A stretch of DNA of 64,000 bases from CAIWHR01 sp963811685 (GTDB lineage: Bacteria > Pseudomonadota > Gammaproteobacteria > Burkholderiales > Casimicrobiaceae): assembly GCA_963811685.1 (NCBI GenBank), contig CAWESK010000018.1, forward strand, positions 84,917-148,916, read 5' to 3'. The notes under the pieces are model-generated. The model was given only the letters and a program-made list of their open reading frames with translations. It made no database searches and was not told the DNA's origin. The position numbers were made by a program, and so were the translations under genes. Position 1 is the first letter of the stretch. Each line of letters begins with the position of its first letter. Positions 33,461 to 42,877 of the stretch are shown in pieces.

Positions 33461-33540
33461 CCGCTTTAGCCGCATTTGTCGCATACATCCCGTGACTCGG
33501 GACGTCGCTCGCGCCCGCAAGCTGGCTCAAATCGGCGCCG
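33461..33540 (-). promoter_or_regulatory. SAM-II riboswitch upstream of metX
   Basis: Minus-strand RNA matches the SAM-II (metA/SAM-alpha) aptamer. P1 is GCGCC (33538-33534) with GGCGC (33515-33511). The loop is GAUUUGAGCCAGCUUGC. The 3' strand is ACAAAUGCGGCUAAAGCG (33479-33462), whose GGCU (33471-33468) can pair with AGCC (33527-33524) to make the pseudoknot. The natural SAM-II of known structure has the same GAUUU...UUGC and AUAAAUGUAGCUAAA blocks. Between the conserved parts is an inserted hairpin (ACGTCCC / GGGATGT, 33505-33485). It controls metX by SAM level. Confidence 0.85.
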
Positions 33541-33741
33541 GCGGAAAGTCTAGCCCGTTCGGGCGGGTTTGCCTATTCGCGCAAGGCTGCGCCGAAACAG
33601 TCGTTCGCCCGTCGGGAGTCGCTTGCGGCGTCAATGACAATGGAATATCCTATGACGTTGGGATATTGCCTCCGCCAGACACCGGGACACCGCCCGGCGT
33701 GATCCCGGGCGTGGGGCCGCAGCCAAATCGCGGAGATCCGG
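33541..33741 (+). other. Promoter-proximal spacer before the heme-motif protein
   Basis: Two hundred bases without a gene, holding both the metX promoter (minus strand) and the upstream region of the next plus-strand gene. I see a hairpin CTAGCCCGTTCGGGCGGG (33550-33567) and a perfect inverted repeat AATATCC (33644-33650) / GGATATT (33661-33667). The latter could be an operator. No other feature was found. Confidence 0.4.
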
Positions 33742-35308
33742 ATGGCAAGGTTCGCTGGAATGGCGTTCGCGCTGCTGATGCTGCTGGCGGCCGGAGCCTC
33801 GCCCGAGGCCGTCGCGCAAGTGCAGATGTGCACGACCGCGGTCGCCAACACCGCCAACCCCGGATGCGGGGATGCCAATCGCGGCATGGTCCTTTACGGC
33901 CAGGTGCCCGCTGCGGGAATTCCGTACACGTGGGCGTGCAATCAGTGCCACAGCAACAATCCGCTGACCGACACGATCAATACGCCCGCTCCCGCACCCT
34001 CGCTGATCCGCGCGGCACCGCGCGACCCCGGCTACATCGATTTCATGATGCACAAGCAGCCGGAAGCGGCGCCAATCATACTTGCGATGGAGTCCTGCTG
34101 CGTCGATGACCGTCCGCCCGACAACGTGATGGGCGATCTCGGCGACATCGCCGAATTTCTCTACACCTGCAAGATCGGGATCGCGCCGTGCGTCACCGGT
34201 GGTGGTGGTGGCGGCATCGGCGGCGGGCCGACGCCGGGGCAATTGCAGGGTTCGGGCACGATGGCCTTCGGGAACCAGGCGGTCGGCACGACCAGCGCCG
34301 CGCTCACGCTGACGCTGACCAACATCGGCAGCGGGACCGTCAACATTTCCGGTGTCACGAACGGCAACACGACTGATTTCGCCGTCACGGCCAACACCTG
34401 CACCACGCTCACGCAGGCGACGGCCTGCAGCGTCACCGTCATATTCCACCCGTCGGCGACGGGCGCCCGCAGTGCCGTCGTGACCGTCACGAGCGATGGC
34501 CTCTACAGTCCGCAGGCGTTTGCCTTCAGCGGCACCGGTACTGCCGCCGGCGCCGCGAACTACGAAGGCCTCTGGTGGAATGCAAGCGAATCGGGCTGGG
34601 GCATCAACTTCGAGCACCAAGGCAACACGATCTTCGCGACGTGGTTCACCTACGACACTCGACCGGCAAGGCGTGGTGGCTCGTGATGACCGCGGACGGC
34701 GGTCCTGGCAACAATGTTCACCGGCACGATCTACAAGACGACGGGATCGTCCTACGGCGCGAGCTCGTTCGTTGCGGGTACGCCCGTTTCGGTCGGCACC
34801 GGCACGCTCACGTTCACCGATGCGGGGCACGCGACGTTCGATTCCGTGGTCAACGGAACGCATCAGACGAAGTCGATCACACCGCAGGTCTTTGGTCCGT
34901 TGCCAACGTGCACCTACAGCGCGGCGCCAAACCTCACCGGCGCGAGGAATTACCAGGGCCTCTGGTGGAACGCGAGCGAATCCGGCTGGGGCATCAATTT
35001 CGCGCACCAGGGCAACACGATCTTCGCGACCTGGTTCACGTTCGACGTCGACGGCTCGCCGCTGTGGCTCGTGGCGACGATGGACAAGGGCACGGGCGAG
35101 ACGTTTGCCGGCACGCTCTACCGCGAGACCGCGACCCCGTTCGGCGCGATGCCGTTCGTCGCCAATCCGGCGGTGGCGGTGGGAACTGCGTCGCTCACGT
35201 TCGCGGACGGAAACAGCGCCTCGTTCTCGTACACGATCGGGACGACCTCGAAGACCAAGTCAGCTCACCCATCAGCCCCTGGGGGCCGGCGGAACCGTCT
35301 GCAACTAG
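33742..35308 (+). CDS. Exported heme-motif protein with choice-of-anchor-D domain and two WW/ESGWG repeats (frameshifts)
   Basis: Starts MARFAGMAFALLMLLAAGA (signal peptide). A c-type heme site CNQCH lies at residues 66-70. A glycine-rich linker (GGGGGGIGGG) is followed by an ASPM-SPD2-Hydin/choice-of-anchor-D domain (FGNQAVGTTSAALTLTLTN, TACSVTVIFHPSA). Then come two tandem repeats of about 120 residues, each with YxGLWWNASESGWGINF and GNTIFATWFT, the last ending TSKTKQLTHQP and GGTVCN. Frames break near 34665 (two bases), 34705 and 35262; four extra bases restore 520 residues. The function of the repeat is unknown. It is likely secreted or surface-bound. Confidence 0.75.
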
Positions 35309-36212
35309 GGGGCAGAAATCTCCGGGCGCCGCAGCGAGCCGTCTGGCGCCACGGCGATGTAGCTCCAGCCCTGTTGCGCGAGGAATGCCGCGCCCGCGGC
35401 CCCCATCAGCATCGCCATCGTCGAGCAGCTCCCGGCGACGATGCAAAGCGGTGCCACGACGCTCACCGACTGCCAGTGCGCGACCGGCATCCCGGAGCGC
35501 GGGTCGAGGATGTGGCAATAGCGACGGCCGCCGATCTCGAAGAATCGCTCGTAATCGCCGCTCGTCGCGACCGCGCCATCGACGAGCTCGACCGACGCGA
35601 TCGTCCGTCCGTCCTCGCGCGGATGCCGGATGCCGATGCGCCACGGCGCGCCGTTCGGCTGCGCCCCGATCGCGCGAACGTCGCCGCCCAGATTGACGAG
35701 TCCGTGCGCGATCCCGAGCTCGATGCAGATCGTCGCCATCCGGTCGGCCGCGTATTCCTTGCCGATGCCGCCGAAATCGATCTCCATGCCGGCGCGCGGC
35801 AGCCGGATCGTGCGCTCGTTCCATTCGACATCGGCCCAACCGATCAACGCGAGCGCGGCCTCGAGCGTCTCTCGTCGGGAAGCTCCGGCGGCTGCCGCCG
35901 GAAATCCCACGCGCGCCGCAAAACGCCTGACGTGAGATCGAAGAGGCCGTCGCTTTGCGCGTGGCAGCGGTCCGCGTAGGCGAGAAGCGCCGCGGTCTCC
36001 GCATCGATCGCGACCGGCGCCCCGCCTGCCGCGCGATTGATGCGCGTGGTGAGGCTGTCGTCGCGATAGCGCGAGTACTTGGCTTCGATTCGCTGCACGT
36101 CGGCAATCGCGGCGGCTGCCGCCGCGTTCCGCGCGCGCGACATCGCCGGCGTCGAGCTGCAACGTCGTTTTCCGACGCCATCGCGCGAAACGGGAAGCGG
36201 AACGAGGCCCAT
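35305..36212 (-). CDS. apbE: FAD:protein FMN transferase ApbE (frameshifts)
   Basis: C-terminal half reads cleanly: GMEIDFGGIGKEYAADRM, LVNLGGDVRAIG, VATSGDYERFFE, YCHILDPRSGMP and the CSTMAMLMG segment, which are the ApbE FAD/Mg sites. The N-terminal half (DVQRIEAKYSRYRDDSLTTRIN) is in another frame. Two to five indels are needed and total length is about 301 residues. ApbE attaches FMN to Ser/Thr of exported redox proteins. It overlaps the end of the preceding plus-strand gene by four bases and follows DUF3570, DUF4266 and TlpA genes on its own strand. Confidence 0.87.
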
Positions 36213-36235
36213 CGGCGCGACCGGCCCCTCGCCGA

Positions 36236-37413
36236 TCAGAATGTCTTCGTGATGCCGAAGACGAACCACCGCGCCGAAAACGGCTCGAGTCCCGGGCTGC
36301 CACCGCCGATGCGCCAGCTCGCCTGCTGCTGGTAGAAGTCGGCGCGAAGGTCGACGCTCCAGCCGTCGGCGATTGCCTTGCCGATCGTGACACCGACCGT
36401 GAACGCGCCGAACGCCGACAGCCGCGTATCCGGCGGGTACGGCTGGCCCGAGCGCGAAGCCGATCCGGAAGCGGCGGATCATGATAGAAGTACGGCGGCG
36501 CTCTGCGTGTAGTAGCGCACGCTCGGCGTCACGCTCCACTCGCGCGGCAGCGCCTGGACCCACGCCGCGGTGAGCGTGTTCGAATCGCTGCCGAACGAAT
36601 CGTGCAGATAGCGATACGACAGGCGCAGCGCGGCATCGGATGCCGGCGAAATACTGGTTGTATCGCGTGAGCCACGCGACGATCCGGCGCTCCGCCGGGC
36701 GCTCGTCGAGGAGCTTGTACGGATCGTAGTAGTAGCCGTGGCCGCACGTAGTACGTCAGGTTCGACTGCACGATCGTCGTCGGCGACAGCGCCTGCGTGA
36801 TGCCGACCAGGTACTCGAGGCGTGTTTCGCGGCGCGTTGGTGATGCCTCCGGCGTTGTTGATTCTGCGGATTGATGCGGTCGTTCGCGCCCGCGATGCCG
36901 AAGGCGTAGGTGCGATTGCGATCGTCGGAGTAGATGCGCACGTCGACCGAACCGCCGCGCGACAGGTAGTCGCGCTCCGAGGAGACTGACGCCGCCGACG
37001 CCGAGCGACCAGTCGTCGAAATAGTTCGTCACCTTGACGTCGCCGGCGGTGCGATAGTCGGTGACGCCCGCCGGACGCGCCGGAGAGCGTGTTGTGGTAG
37101 AGCGGCGACGCGCCCGACATGCTGTCGTAGACGAGCGAACCTTCGAACTCGAGCGTGTCGAGACCGGCGTCAGCGCGTAGATCGACGGACTTCGCACCGT
37201 CATCCGGCTCGCGCCCGGCTGCCAGTCGCGATAGTCGAGGTACTTGACCTCGAGGATGCCGTGGTCGGCCGCCGACTGCGCCGCCGCACTCGAGGGCAGG
37301 ATTCCCGGCAGCGCCAGCGCGGCGGCGACGAGCGCGCCGCGGCGGGCGCGGCGGACGTTTGGTCGCGCCTGGGGCGCGGCGACAGTCCGCTTGCCGCACT
37401 CCGGTTCGCGCAT
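36236..37413 (-). CDS. DUF3570 outer-membrane-type protein (frameshifts)
   Basis: Pieces read: signal segment GALVAAALALPGILPSSAAAQ, then ILEVKYLDYRDWQPG, LEFEGSLVYDSMSGASPLYH, NYFDDWSLGVGG, LVGITQALSPTTIVQSNLTYY, WVQALPREWSVTPSVRYYTQ, and the end ARWFVFGITKTF. This alternating beta pattern and the terminal Phe match DUF3570, predicted outer-membrane barrels. Several indels break the frame. It lies between DUF4266 and apbE, the usual neighbours of this family. The start at 37413 is uncertain. Confidence 0.78.
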
Positions 37414-37474
37414 CGCTGCCGCGATCGAGCGCGCGCGCGTGCGGACGCCCGTTTTTTCGCCGTCGCGGGACGCG

Positions 37475-37696
37475 TCAGTTGCAGCCACACCCGCCTCCGC
37501 CGACGCCGTAGCCACCGGTCGCCGCCTCCTTGCTCGTGTAGATGTGCTGCTCGATCTTCGCTTCGAGCGTCGGGGTCGATCTGCATCGCGCTGCGCGAGA
37601 TCGCCGCTTCTCCCACGGCTTCGGCGGCTCGATCGTCGCGCAGCCGCGGCGCGAGCGCACGCGACAACGACGAGCGAGGACGAGCGAGGCGCGCAT
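37475..37696 (-). CDS. DUF4266 small lipoprotein-like protein (frameshifts)
   Basis: The reconstructed protein runs MRASLVLA, a cysteine, EPPKPWEK, AAISRSAMQIDPDA, LEAKIEQHIYTSKEAATGG and a striking C-terminus GYGVGGGGCGCN. The KPWEK and the Gly-Cys tail are the DUF4266 signature. It is about 70-74 residues. The family is always found beside DUF3570 and ApbE in my knowledge of these loci. Its Gly/Cys tail and a Thr in EAATGG invite speculation that it is a modification substrate, but this is not shown. Confidence 0.7.
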   Translation of the reverse strand: MRASLVLARRCRVRSRRGCATIEPPKPWEKRRSRAARCRSTPTLEAKIEQHIYTSKEAATGGYGVGGGGCGCN

Positions 37697-37728
37697 CGGG
37701 AATCTCCGACAGGAACAGGATTGCGGAA

Positions 37729-38263
37729 TCATCGCGGCGCGCAAGCAGCGCGCGGATGCGTTCTTCGAGCGGTCGCCGACGCTCGTCGCGAAAACCGCTC
37801 CTCGACCGCGACGACCTTGCCGGCCGCATCGATCAGGTACGAGCTCGGCATGCCCTTGACCGCGTACGCCGCGGGCGTCTTGCCGGCCTCGTCGTACACG
37901 ATCGTGAAGGTCGCCGGCGTCTGCTGCAGGAAGCGATCGGCGTCGGCGCGCGTCGCTTGTCGACGTTGACGCGACGATCGACGAGACCCCGCGCGCCGTA
38001 CTTCTGCTGCATCTCGTTCATCCACGGAAACGAGCGCCGGCAGGGGCCGCACCACGACGCCCAGAAATCGACGTAGACGACGCGGCCTTCAGCTTGTCGA
38101 GGGCGATCGGCTCGCCGGCCGCGCGTCGGCAGCGAAACGAAGGCGCGGCGTCGCCGACGCCGGTGGCCAGCGCGACGGTGGCAAAGGCGACCGCTGCTGT
38201 CATGAATGCGGCGCGAGCGAGCACATGCGCCGCGATGCATTCCGATCTCGTCGCCTCGCGCAT
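37729..38263 (-). CDS. TlpA-family thiol-disulfide oxidoreductase (frameshifts)
   Basis: Signal peptide AAFMTAAVAFATVALATGV is followed by AAPSF, then VYVDFWASWCGPCRRSFPWMNEM with the WCGPC active site, and VYDEAGKTPAAYAVKGMPSSYLIDAAGKVV with the cis-Pro loop GMPSS. It reduces disulfides in the periplasm. The frame breaks several times and the exact stop and start (38263 or 38203) are uncertain. First gene of the TlpA-DUF4266-DUF3570-ApbE set. Confidence 0.8.
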
Positions 38264-38410
38264 CTGTGATCCGGTTCAGAGTTCGCGTCTCGCGCCGCCG
38301 TCTTCACGGTAAACCAGTCGCGGAGGTCAAAATTCTCGCGACCGCCGGCCTGGCCGCGACTATGCCAACGTCATTTGCCGGAAGTGCGGGGCATGCGACG
38401 GCGCGCGCCG

Positions 38411-40161
38411 CTTCAGACGTTGAGCTTGTCGACCAGCTTCGCGAGCCGCGCCGGATCGTCGGTGCGGCGAATCCGCGCGACGATCGAGCGCGCGCTCGGA
38501 GATGTCGGTGGTCAGCACGCGCTGCTTGATCGACGAGCAGATGCGCCGGATGCATCGACAGGTTGGTGAGGCCGAGGCCGAGCAGGAGGCGCGTCAAGCC
38601 GCGCTTCGCCGGCCATCTCGCCGCAGACGGCGATGGGCACGTTCGCCTTGTCGGCGGCCGCGATCGCCATGCGCGATCAGCTTCAGCACCGCCGGGTGCA
38701 GCGGATCGTAGAGGTGCGACACGGTGTCGTCGGCGCGATCGACCGCGAGCGTGTACTGGATCAGGTCGTTGGTGCCGATCGACAGGAAGTCGAGCCGCTT
38801 CAGGAACGACGCGATCGCGAGCACCGCCGCCGGGATCTCGATCATGCCGCCGATCGGCACGTCCCGAATCGAACGGGACACCCTGCTCGCGCAGCGTTTC
38901 CTTCGCCTGCGCGATCATCGCCAGCGTCTGGTCGATCTCGCCGACCGACACGAGCATCGGGATCAGGATCTTGACCTTACCGTAGTGCGACGCGCGCAGG
39001 ATCGCGCGCAGCTGGGTCAGGAAAAGCCGCGGCTCGGCGAGGCAGAAGCGCACCGCGCGCAGGCCGAGCGCGGGATTCGGCGCGACGCGCGCGAGCCCTT
39101 CGAGCCCCGCCGCCTCCTTGTCGGCGCCGAGGTCGAACGTGCGGATCGTCACCGGCTTGCCCTTCATGCCTTCGGCGACGCTGCGAAACGCCTCGAATTG
39201 CTCGTCCTCGGACGGGCAGTCCTTCGCGATTGAGGAACAGGAATTCGGAGCGGAAGAGGCCGATCCCGGTGGCGCCGTTCTCGAGCGTCTGCGACGAGAT
39301 CGCCCGGGCAGCTCGATGTTGGCCTGCAGCTCGATCTCGACGCCGTCGATCGACGTCGCCGACTTGGTGACGAGCCGGCGCAGCCGCGCGCGCTCGAGCG
39401 TCAGAGCTCGCCCTGCTTCAGCCGGTATTCGGCGAGCACCGACTTGTCCGGATTGACGATGACGACGTTGTTCGTGCCGTCGACGATCAGGAGCTCGTTC
39501 TCGCGGATCAGCTGCCGCGCGTTGTGCGTGGCGACCACCGCCGGCACCGCGAGGCTCCGCGCGACGATCGCCGTATGCGACGTCGCGCCGCCGACGTCGG
39601 TGAGGAACGCCGCGTAGCGATGCTGCTTGAACTGGATGACGTCGGCCGGCGAGAGGTCGTGCGCGACGAGGATCGTGTGCTGCTCGGCGCCGGCCGGCGC
39701 GACGACGCCGGGCTTGCCCAGCAGGCGCTTCAGGATCCGCTCGACGACCTGCACGACGTCGGCCTTGCGCTCGCGCAGGTAGAGATCGTCGATCGCGTCG
39801 AACTGCTCGACCAGCACGTTCATCTGCTGGATCAGCGCCCATTCGGCGTTGCAGCGCTGCTCGGCGATGATCTTCTTCGGCGTGTCCGACAGCGTCGGGT
39901 CGGTGAGGATCATCCAGTGGACGTCGAGGAACGCGCCGAACTCGGCGGGCGCATCGCCGCCCGTCATCGCGCGCGTGCAGACCCTCGAGCTCGCGCTGCA
40001 CCTCGCGCAGCGCGTTGTCGAAGCGCGCGATCTCGGCTCCGACGCTCGCCCGCGTCGATCGTGTAGTGCGCGACTTCGAGCGTCGCGTGCGAGATGAGCT
40101 GCGCGCGCCCGATGGCGATGCCGGCCGAGACGCCGACGCCGTGCAGCGCGAAGCTCGTCAT
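38411..40161 (-). CDS. ptsI: Phosphoenolpyruvate-protein phosphotransferase (Enzyme I), frameshifted
   Basis: Pieces in order: MTSFALHGVGVSAGIAIGRA, ILTDPTLSDTPKKIIAEQ, the phosphohistidine region GGATSHTAIVARSLAVPAVV, LFLNREGLPSEDEQF (broken), VRFCLAEPRLFLTQLRAIL, FLSIGTNDLIQYTLAVDR and the end ARIRRTDDPARLAKLVDKLNV. Some ten single-base indels lie in 1.75 kb. EI takes phosphate from PEP and gives it to HPr. Here it works in a regulatory PTS since only EIIA-Man is present and no sugar permease is seen. Confidence 0.88.
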
Positions 40162-40207
40162 CGCCCGGCGCTCGAACGGCCGGCGGCGGACGCTGCGCGC
40201 GTCGCGC

Positions 40208-40478
40208 TCATTGCCCTTCGCCGAAGCAGTCGCCGATGAGCGCCACCAGCGCGTCCATCGCCTCGCCCTCGTCGGGGCCGTCGGTCTCGAGCGTGACTTT
40301 CGCCCCCTTGCCCGGCCGCCAGCATCATCACGCCCATGATGCTCTTGGCGTTCACCTTGCGGTTGTTGCGCGCCATCACGACGTCGCATTGGTATTTCGC
40401 GGCGAGCTGCGTGAGCTTGGCCGACGCGCGCGCGTGGAGGCCCAGCTTGTTGACGATCTCAACTTCGCGTTGCTGCAT
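40208..40478 (-). CDS. ptsH: Phosphocarrier protein HPr (one frameshift)
   Basis: Starts MQQREVEIVNKLGLHARASA with the phosphorylatable His15 and conserved Ser46 in NAKSIMGVMML. An extra base near 40315, in a run of C/G, shifts the frame; the other frame then reads AKVTLETDGPDEGEAMDALV and ends CFGEGQ. With that base removed the protein is 89 residues, the standard size. It overlaps the end of the EIIA gene by 20 bases. Confidence 0.92.
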
Positions 40479-40872
40479 AGACGGGATCGACCTCGATGTG
40501 CAGCACGCCGTCGCGGGCGCCGGAAATCGCCTTCTTGATCGTCTGCTCCATGCCGCGGTTGCGGTAGGTGAACGTGCGCACGAGCATCGGCAGGTTGACG
40601 CCGGCGACGACCTCGACGCGCCCCGGCTTCACGAGCTTCGCCGCGAGGTTGCACGGCGTGGCGCCGTAGAGGTCGGAGAGAATCAGCACGCCGCTGCCGG
40701 TGTCGAGCCGCGCGACCAGCTCGCGCGCGGCGGGCAGGAGGTCGACCGGATCGTCGGTGGCCGACACCGCCAGCACCTCGAACTGCGGCGGCCGGCTGCC
40801 GAGCACGTGCGTCACCGCGCGCACGAGACTCTCGCCCAGACTGTCGTGGGCAACGATCAGGATGCCGATCAT
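40459..40872 (-). CDS. PTS EIIA component, mannose type
   Basis: 137 residues, intact. The active His9 lies in ILIVAHDSLGES, with LILSDLYGATPCNLAA and the GVNLPMLVRTFTYR region typical of EIIA-Man. Betaproteobacteria carry this EIIA with HPr and EI but no EIIB/EIIC sugar permease, and it is believed to serve regulation. The C-terminus overlaps ptsH, giving a compact ptsIIA-ptsH-ptsI operon downstream of gshB. Confidence 0.92.
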   Translation of the reverse strand: MIGILIVAHDSLGESLVRAVTHVLGSRPPQFEVLAVSATDDPVDLLPAARELVARLDTGSGVLILSDLYGATPCNLAAKLVKPGRVEVVAGVNLPMLVRTFTYRNRGMEQTIKKAISGARDGVLHIEVDPVYAATRS

Positions 40873-40935
40873 CTTGGACTCGTGGATGGCGGCCGCGTCG
40901 ACGAATCAGGCGCCGTCAATGTTAGCACGCGCTGT

Positions 40936-41884
40936 TCAGCGAAGGCACTCACGGATCAGCGCGTCGGCGAACATCCCGCCGACGTCGAATCCGGACTGCT
41001 CGGCGATCTCGACGAAGCACGTCGGGCTCGTCACGTTGACCTCGGTGAGATAGTCGCCGATGACGTCGAGGCCGACGACGATGCAGAGCCCTCGGCCCAC
41101 AGCTTGGGCCCGAGCGCCGCCGCGATCTCGCGGTCGCGCGGCGTGAGCGGCCGCGCGACGCCGCGGCCGCCGGCGGCCAGGTTGCCGCGCGTCTCGCCCG
41201 GCTTCGGAATCCGCGCGAGCGCGAACGGGACCGGCTCGCCGGCGATCAGCAGCACCCGCTTGTCGCCGTCGACGATCGCCGGAATGTAGCGCTGCGCCAT
41301 CACCGTCCGCGCGCCGCACTGGCCCACGGTCTCGACGATCACGTTGCGGTTGGGATCGTCGGCGCGCACGCGAAAGATCGACGTGCCGCCCATGCCGTCG
41401 AGCGGCTTCACGATGACGTCCTGGTGGTGGTCGATGAACGCGCCGATCCGCGCGGCATCGCGGGTGACGAGCGTGGGCGCGACGAACTCGCCGAACTTCG
41501 TGATCGCCATCTTCTCGTTGTTGTCGCGGATCGCGCGCGGGCGGTTGAACACGCGCGCGCCTTCGCGCTCCGCCGCCTCGAGCAGATACGTCGCGTAGAC
41601 GTATTCCATGTCGAACGGCGGATCCTTGCGCATCACGACCGCGGCGAAGTCGGCGAGCGCGCGCTCCTCGGGCGCGCGCCGCGGTATACCAGTCGTGCGC
41701 GTCCGCATGCAAGGTCGAGCGCGGCGACACGCGCGCGCGTCGTGCCGGCGTGCCAGTAGAGGTCGGCGGGCGTGAGCGCGAAGATGCGATGGCCGCGCGC
41801 CGCAAGGGAGCGCATCATCGCCACGCTCGAGTCCTTGTAGGCCTTGAGCAGCGGCAGCGGATCGAGGATGAAGGCGAAATCCAT
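40936..41884 (-). CDS. gshB: Glutathione synthase (two frameshifts)
   Basis: Starts MDFAFILDPLPLLKAYKDSS, typical of GshB, with VMRKDPPFDMEYVYATYLLE, NEKMAITKFGEF, VIVKPLDGMGGTSIF (ATP-grasp) and, in another frame, VVGLDVIGDYLTEVNVTSPTC and the end ALIRECLR. Breaks lie near 41695 and 41089; here the fix needs missing bases, not extra ones. Length is about 316 residues. It ligates gamma-glutamylcysteine and glycine with ATP. First gene of the gshB-EIIA-HPr-EI group. Confidence 0.92.
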
Positions 41885-41953
41885 GCGCGAGCAGCGCGGG
41901 CCGCCATGCTACCGCATTCGCGGCACCGAGGACCGCCGGCGCCGCGCTGCTCG

Positions 41954-42781
41954 TCAGAGGCCGAGCCAGGCGATCACCGCGGCGTCGACCTGCGTGGTCG
42001 GGCGCGACGAATCCCTTGTACCCGACTGCTGCCAGCGCCTGCCGTCCCGGCTCCGTCTGCGCGAGCGTGACGAGCGCGTGCTGGATCCGCTCCTGCTCGT
42101 CGGCGGGGAGCTTCGTCGATACGATGAAGTACTTGATCGGCACCGGACGCGACTTCAGAAACACCTTGCCGCCCTTGTCGAGCCCATTCCTTGACGACTG
42201 AATTCGCGGCGGTCGCCCCGACATCGGCGAAGCCGTACTCGAGGTAGAACGGCACCGCGTCCTGGTAGCGCGTCGTCAGGATCTTGAGGTCGTCGGGCGC
42301 GATCTTCGCCGAGCGCAACATCGCCCTGCACCATCCACGCGGTGATCGAATCGGGATCCGGCGTGACGAGCTTCCGACCCTTGATGTCGGCGATGCACCT
42401 TCGCCGGGTCGTTCGGCTTCACCATCAGCGATACGGTGTACTCGGTGTAACCCGGCCGTCCAGGCGATCGTCTTGTAGCGGCCGGCCTTGACCTCGGCGA
42501 GCGCGACGTGGGCCGGATGGATGAACGCGAGGTCGTATTCCTGCTTCGCGAGCCCCGCGCGCACGTCGTTGTACTTCGGGACCAGCACGACGCGCACGCC
42601 GCGCTTGAGCGCGGTCCCGAGAGCCTGCGCGAGGGGCTCGAACTTGTCGCGGATTTCCTTGGGCGTCGCCTGGTAGGTGACGCCTTCGGTGACCGAGAAG
42701 ACGAGATCCGGCACCGGTGACCGGCAGCGGAGCCAGCGCGAGCGCGACAAGCATGACCCACGTGGGCAGGCGTTGCAGCAT
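41954..42781 (-). CDS. PhnD-like phosphate/phosphonate ABC transporter substrate-binding protein (frameshifts)
   Basis: Starts MLQRLPTWVMLVALALAPL (signal peptide), then LVFSVTEGVTYQATPKEIRDKFEPLAQ, VLVPKYNDVRAGLAKQEYDLAFIHPAHVALAE, EYTVSLMVKP, LKILTTRYQDAVPFYLEYGFADVG and KYFIVSTKLPADEQERI, ending VDAAVIAWLGL. This is the periplasmic binding protein fold of the PhnD family. No permease or ATPase genes are adjacent. Ligand unknown (phosphonate, phosphite or other small oxyanion). Frame breaks are likely errors. Confidence 0.8.
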
Positions 42782-42877
42782 CGACCGATTTTCCTCGTTT
42801 TGGCGGCGACGGCGCTGGCTGCGCATTGACGCCTCGAAGCGCGAACGTGCCGTCCGGCAGATGATACCGCAGCCTCT

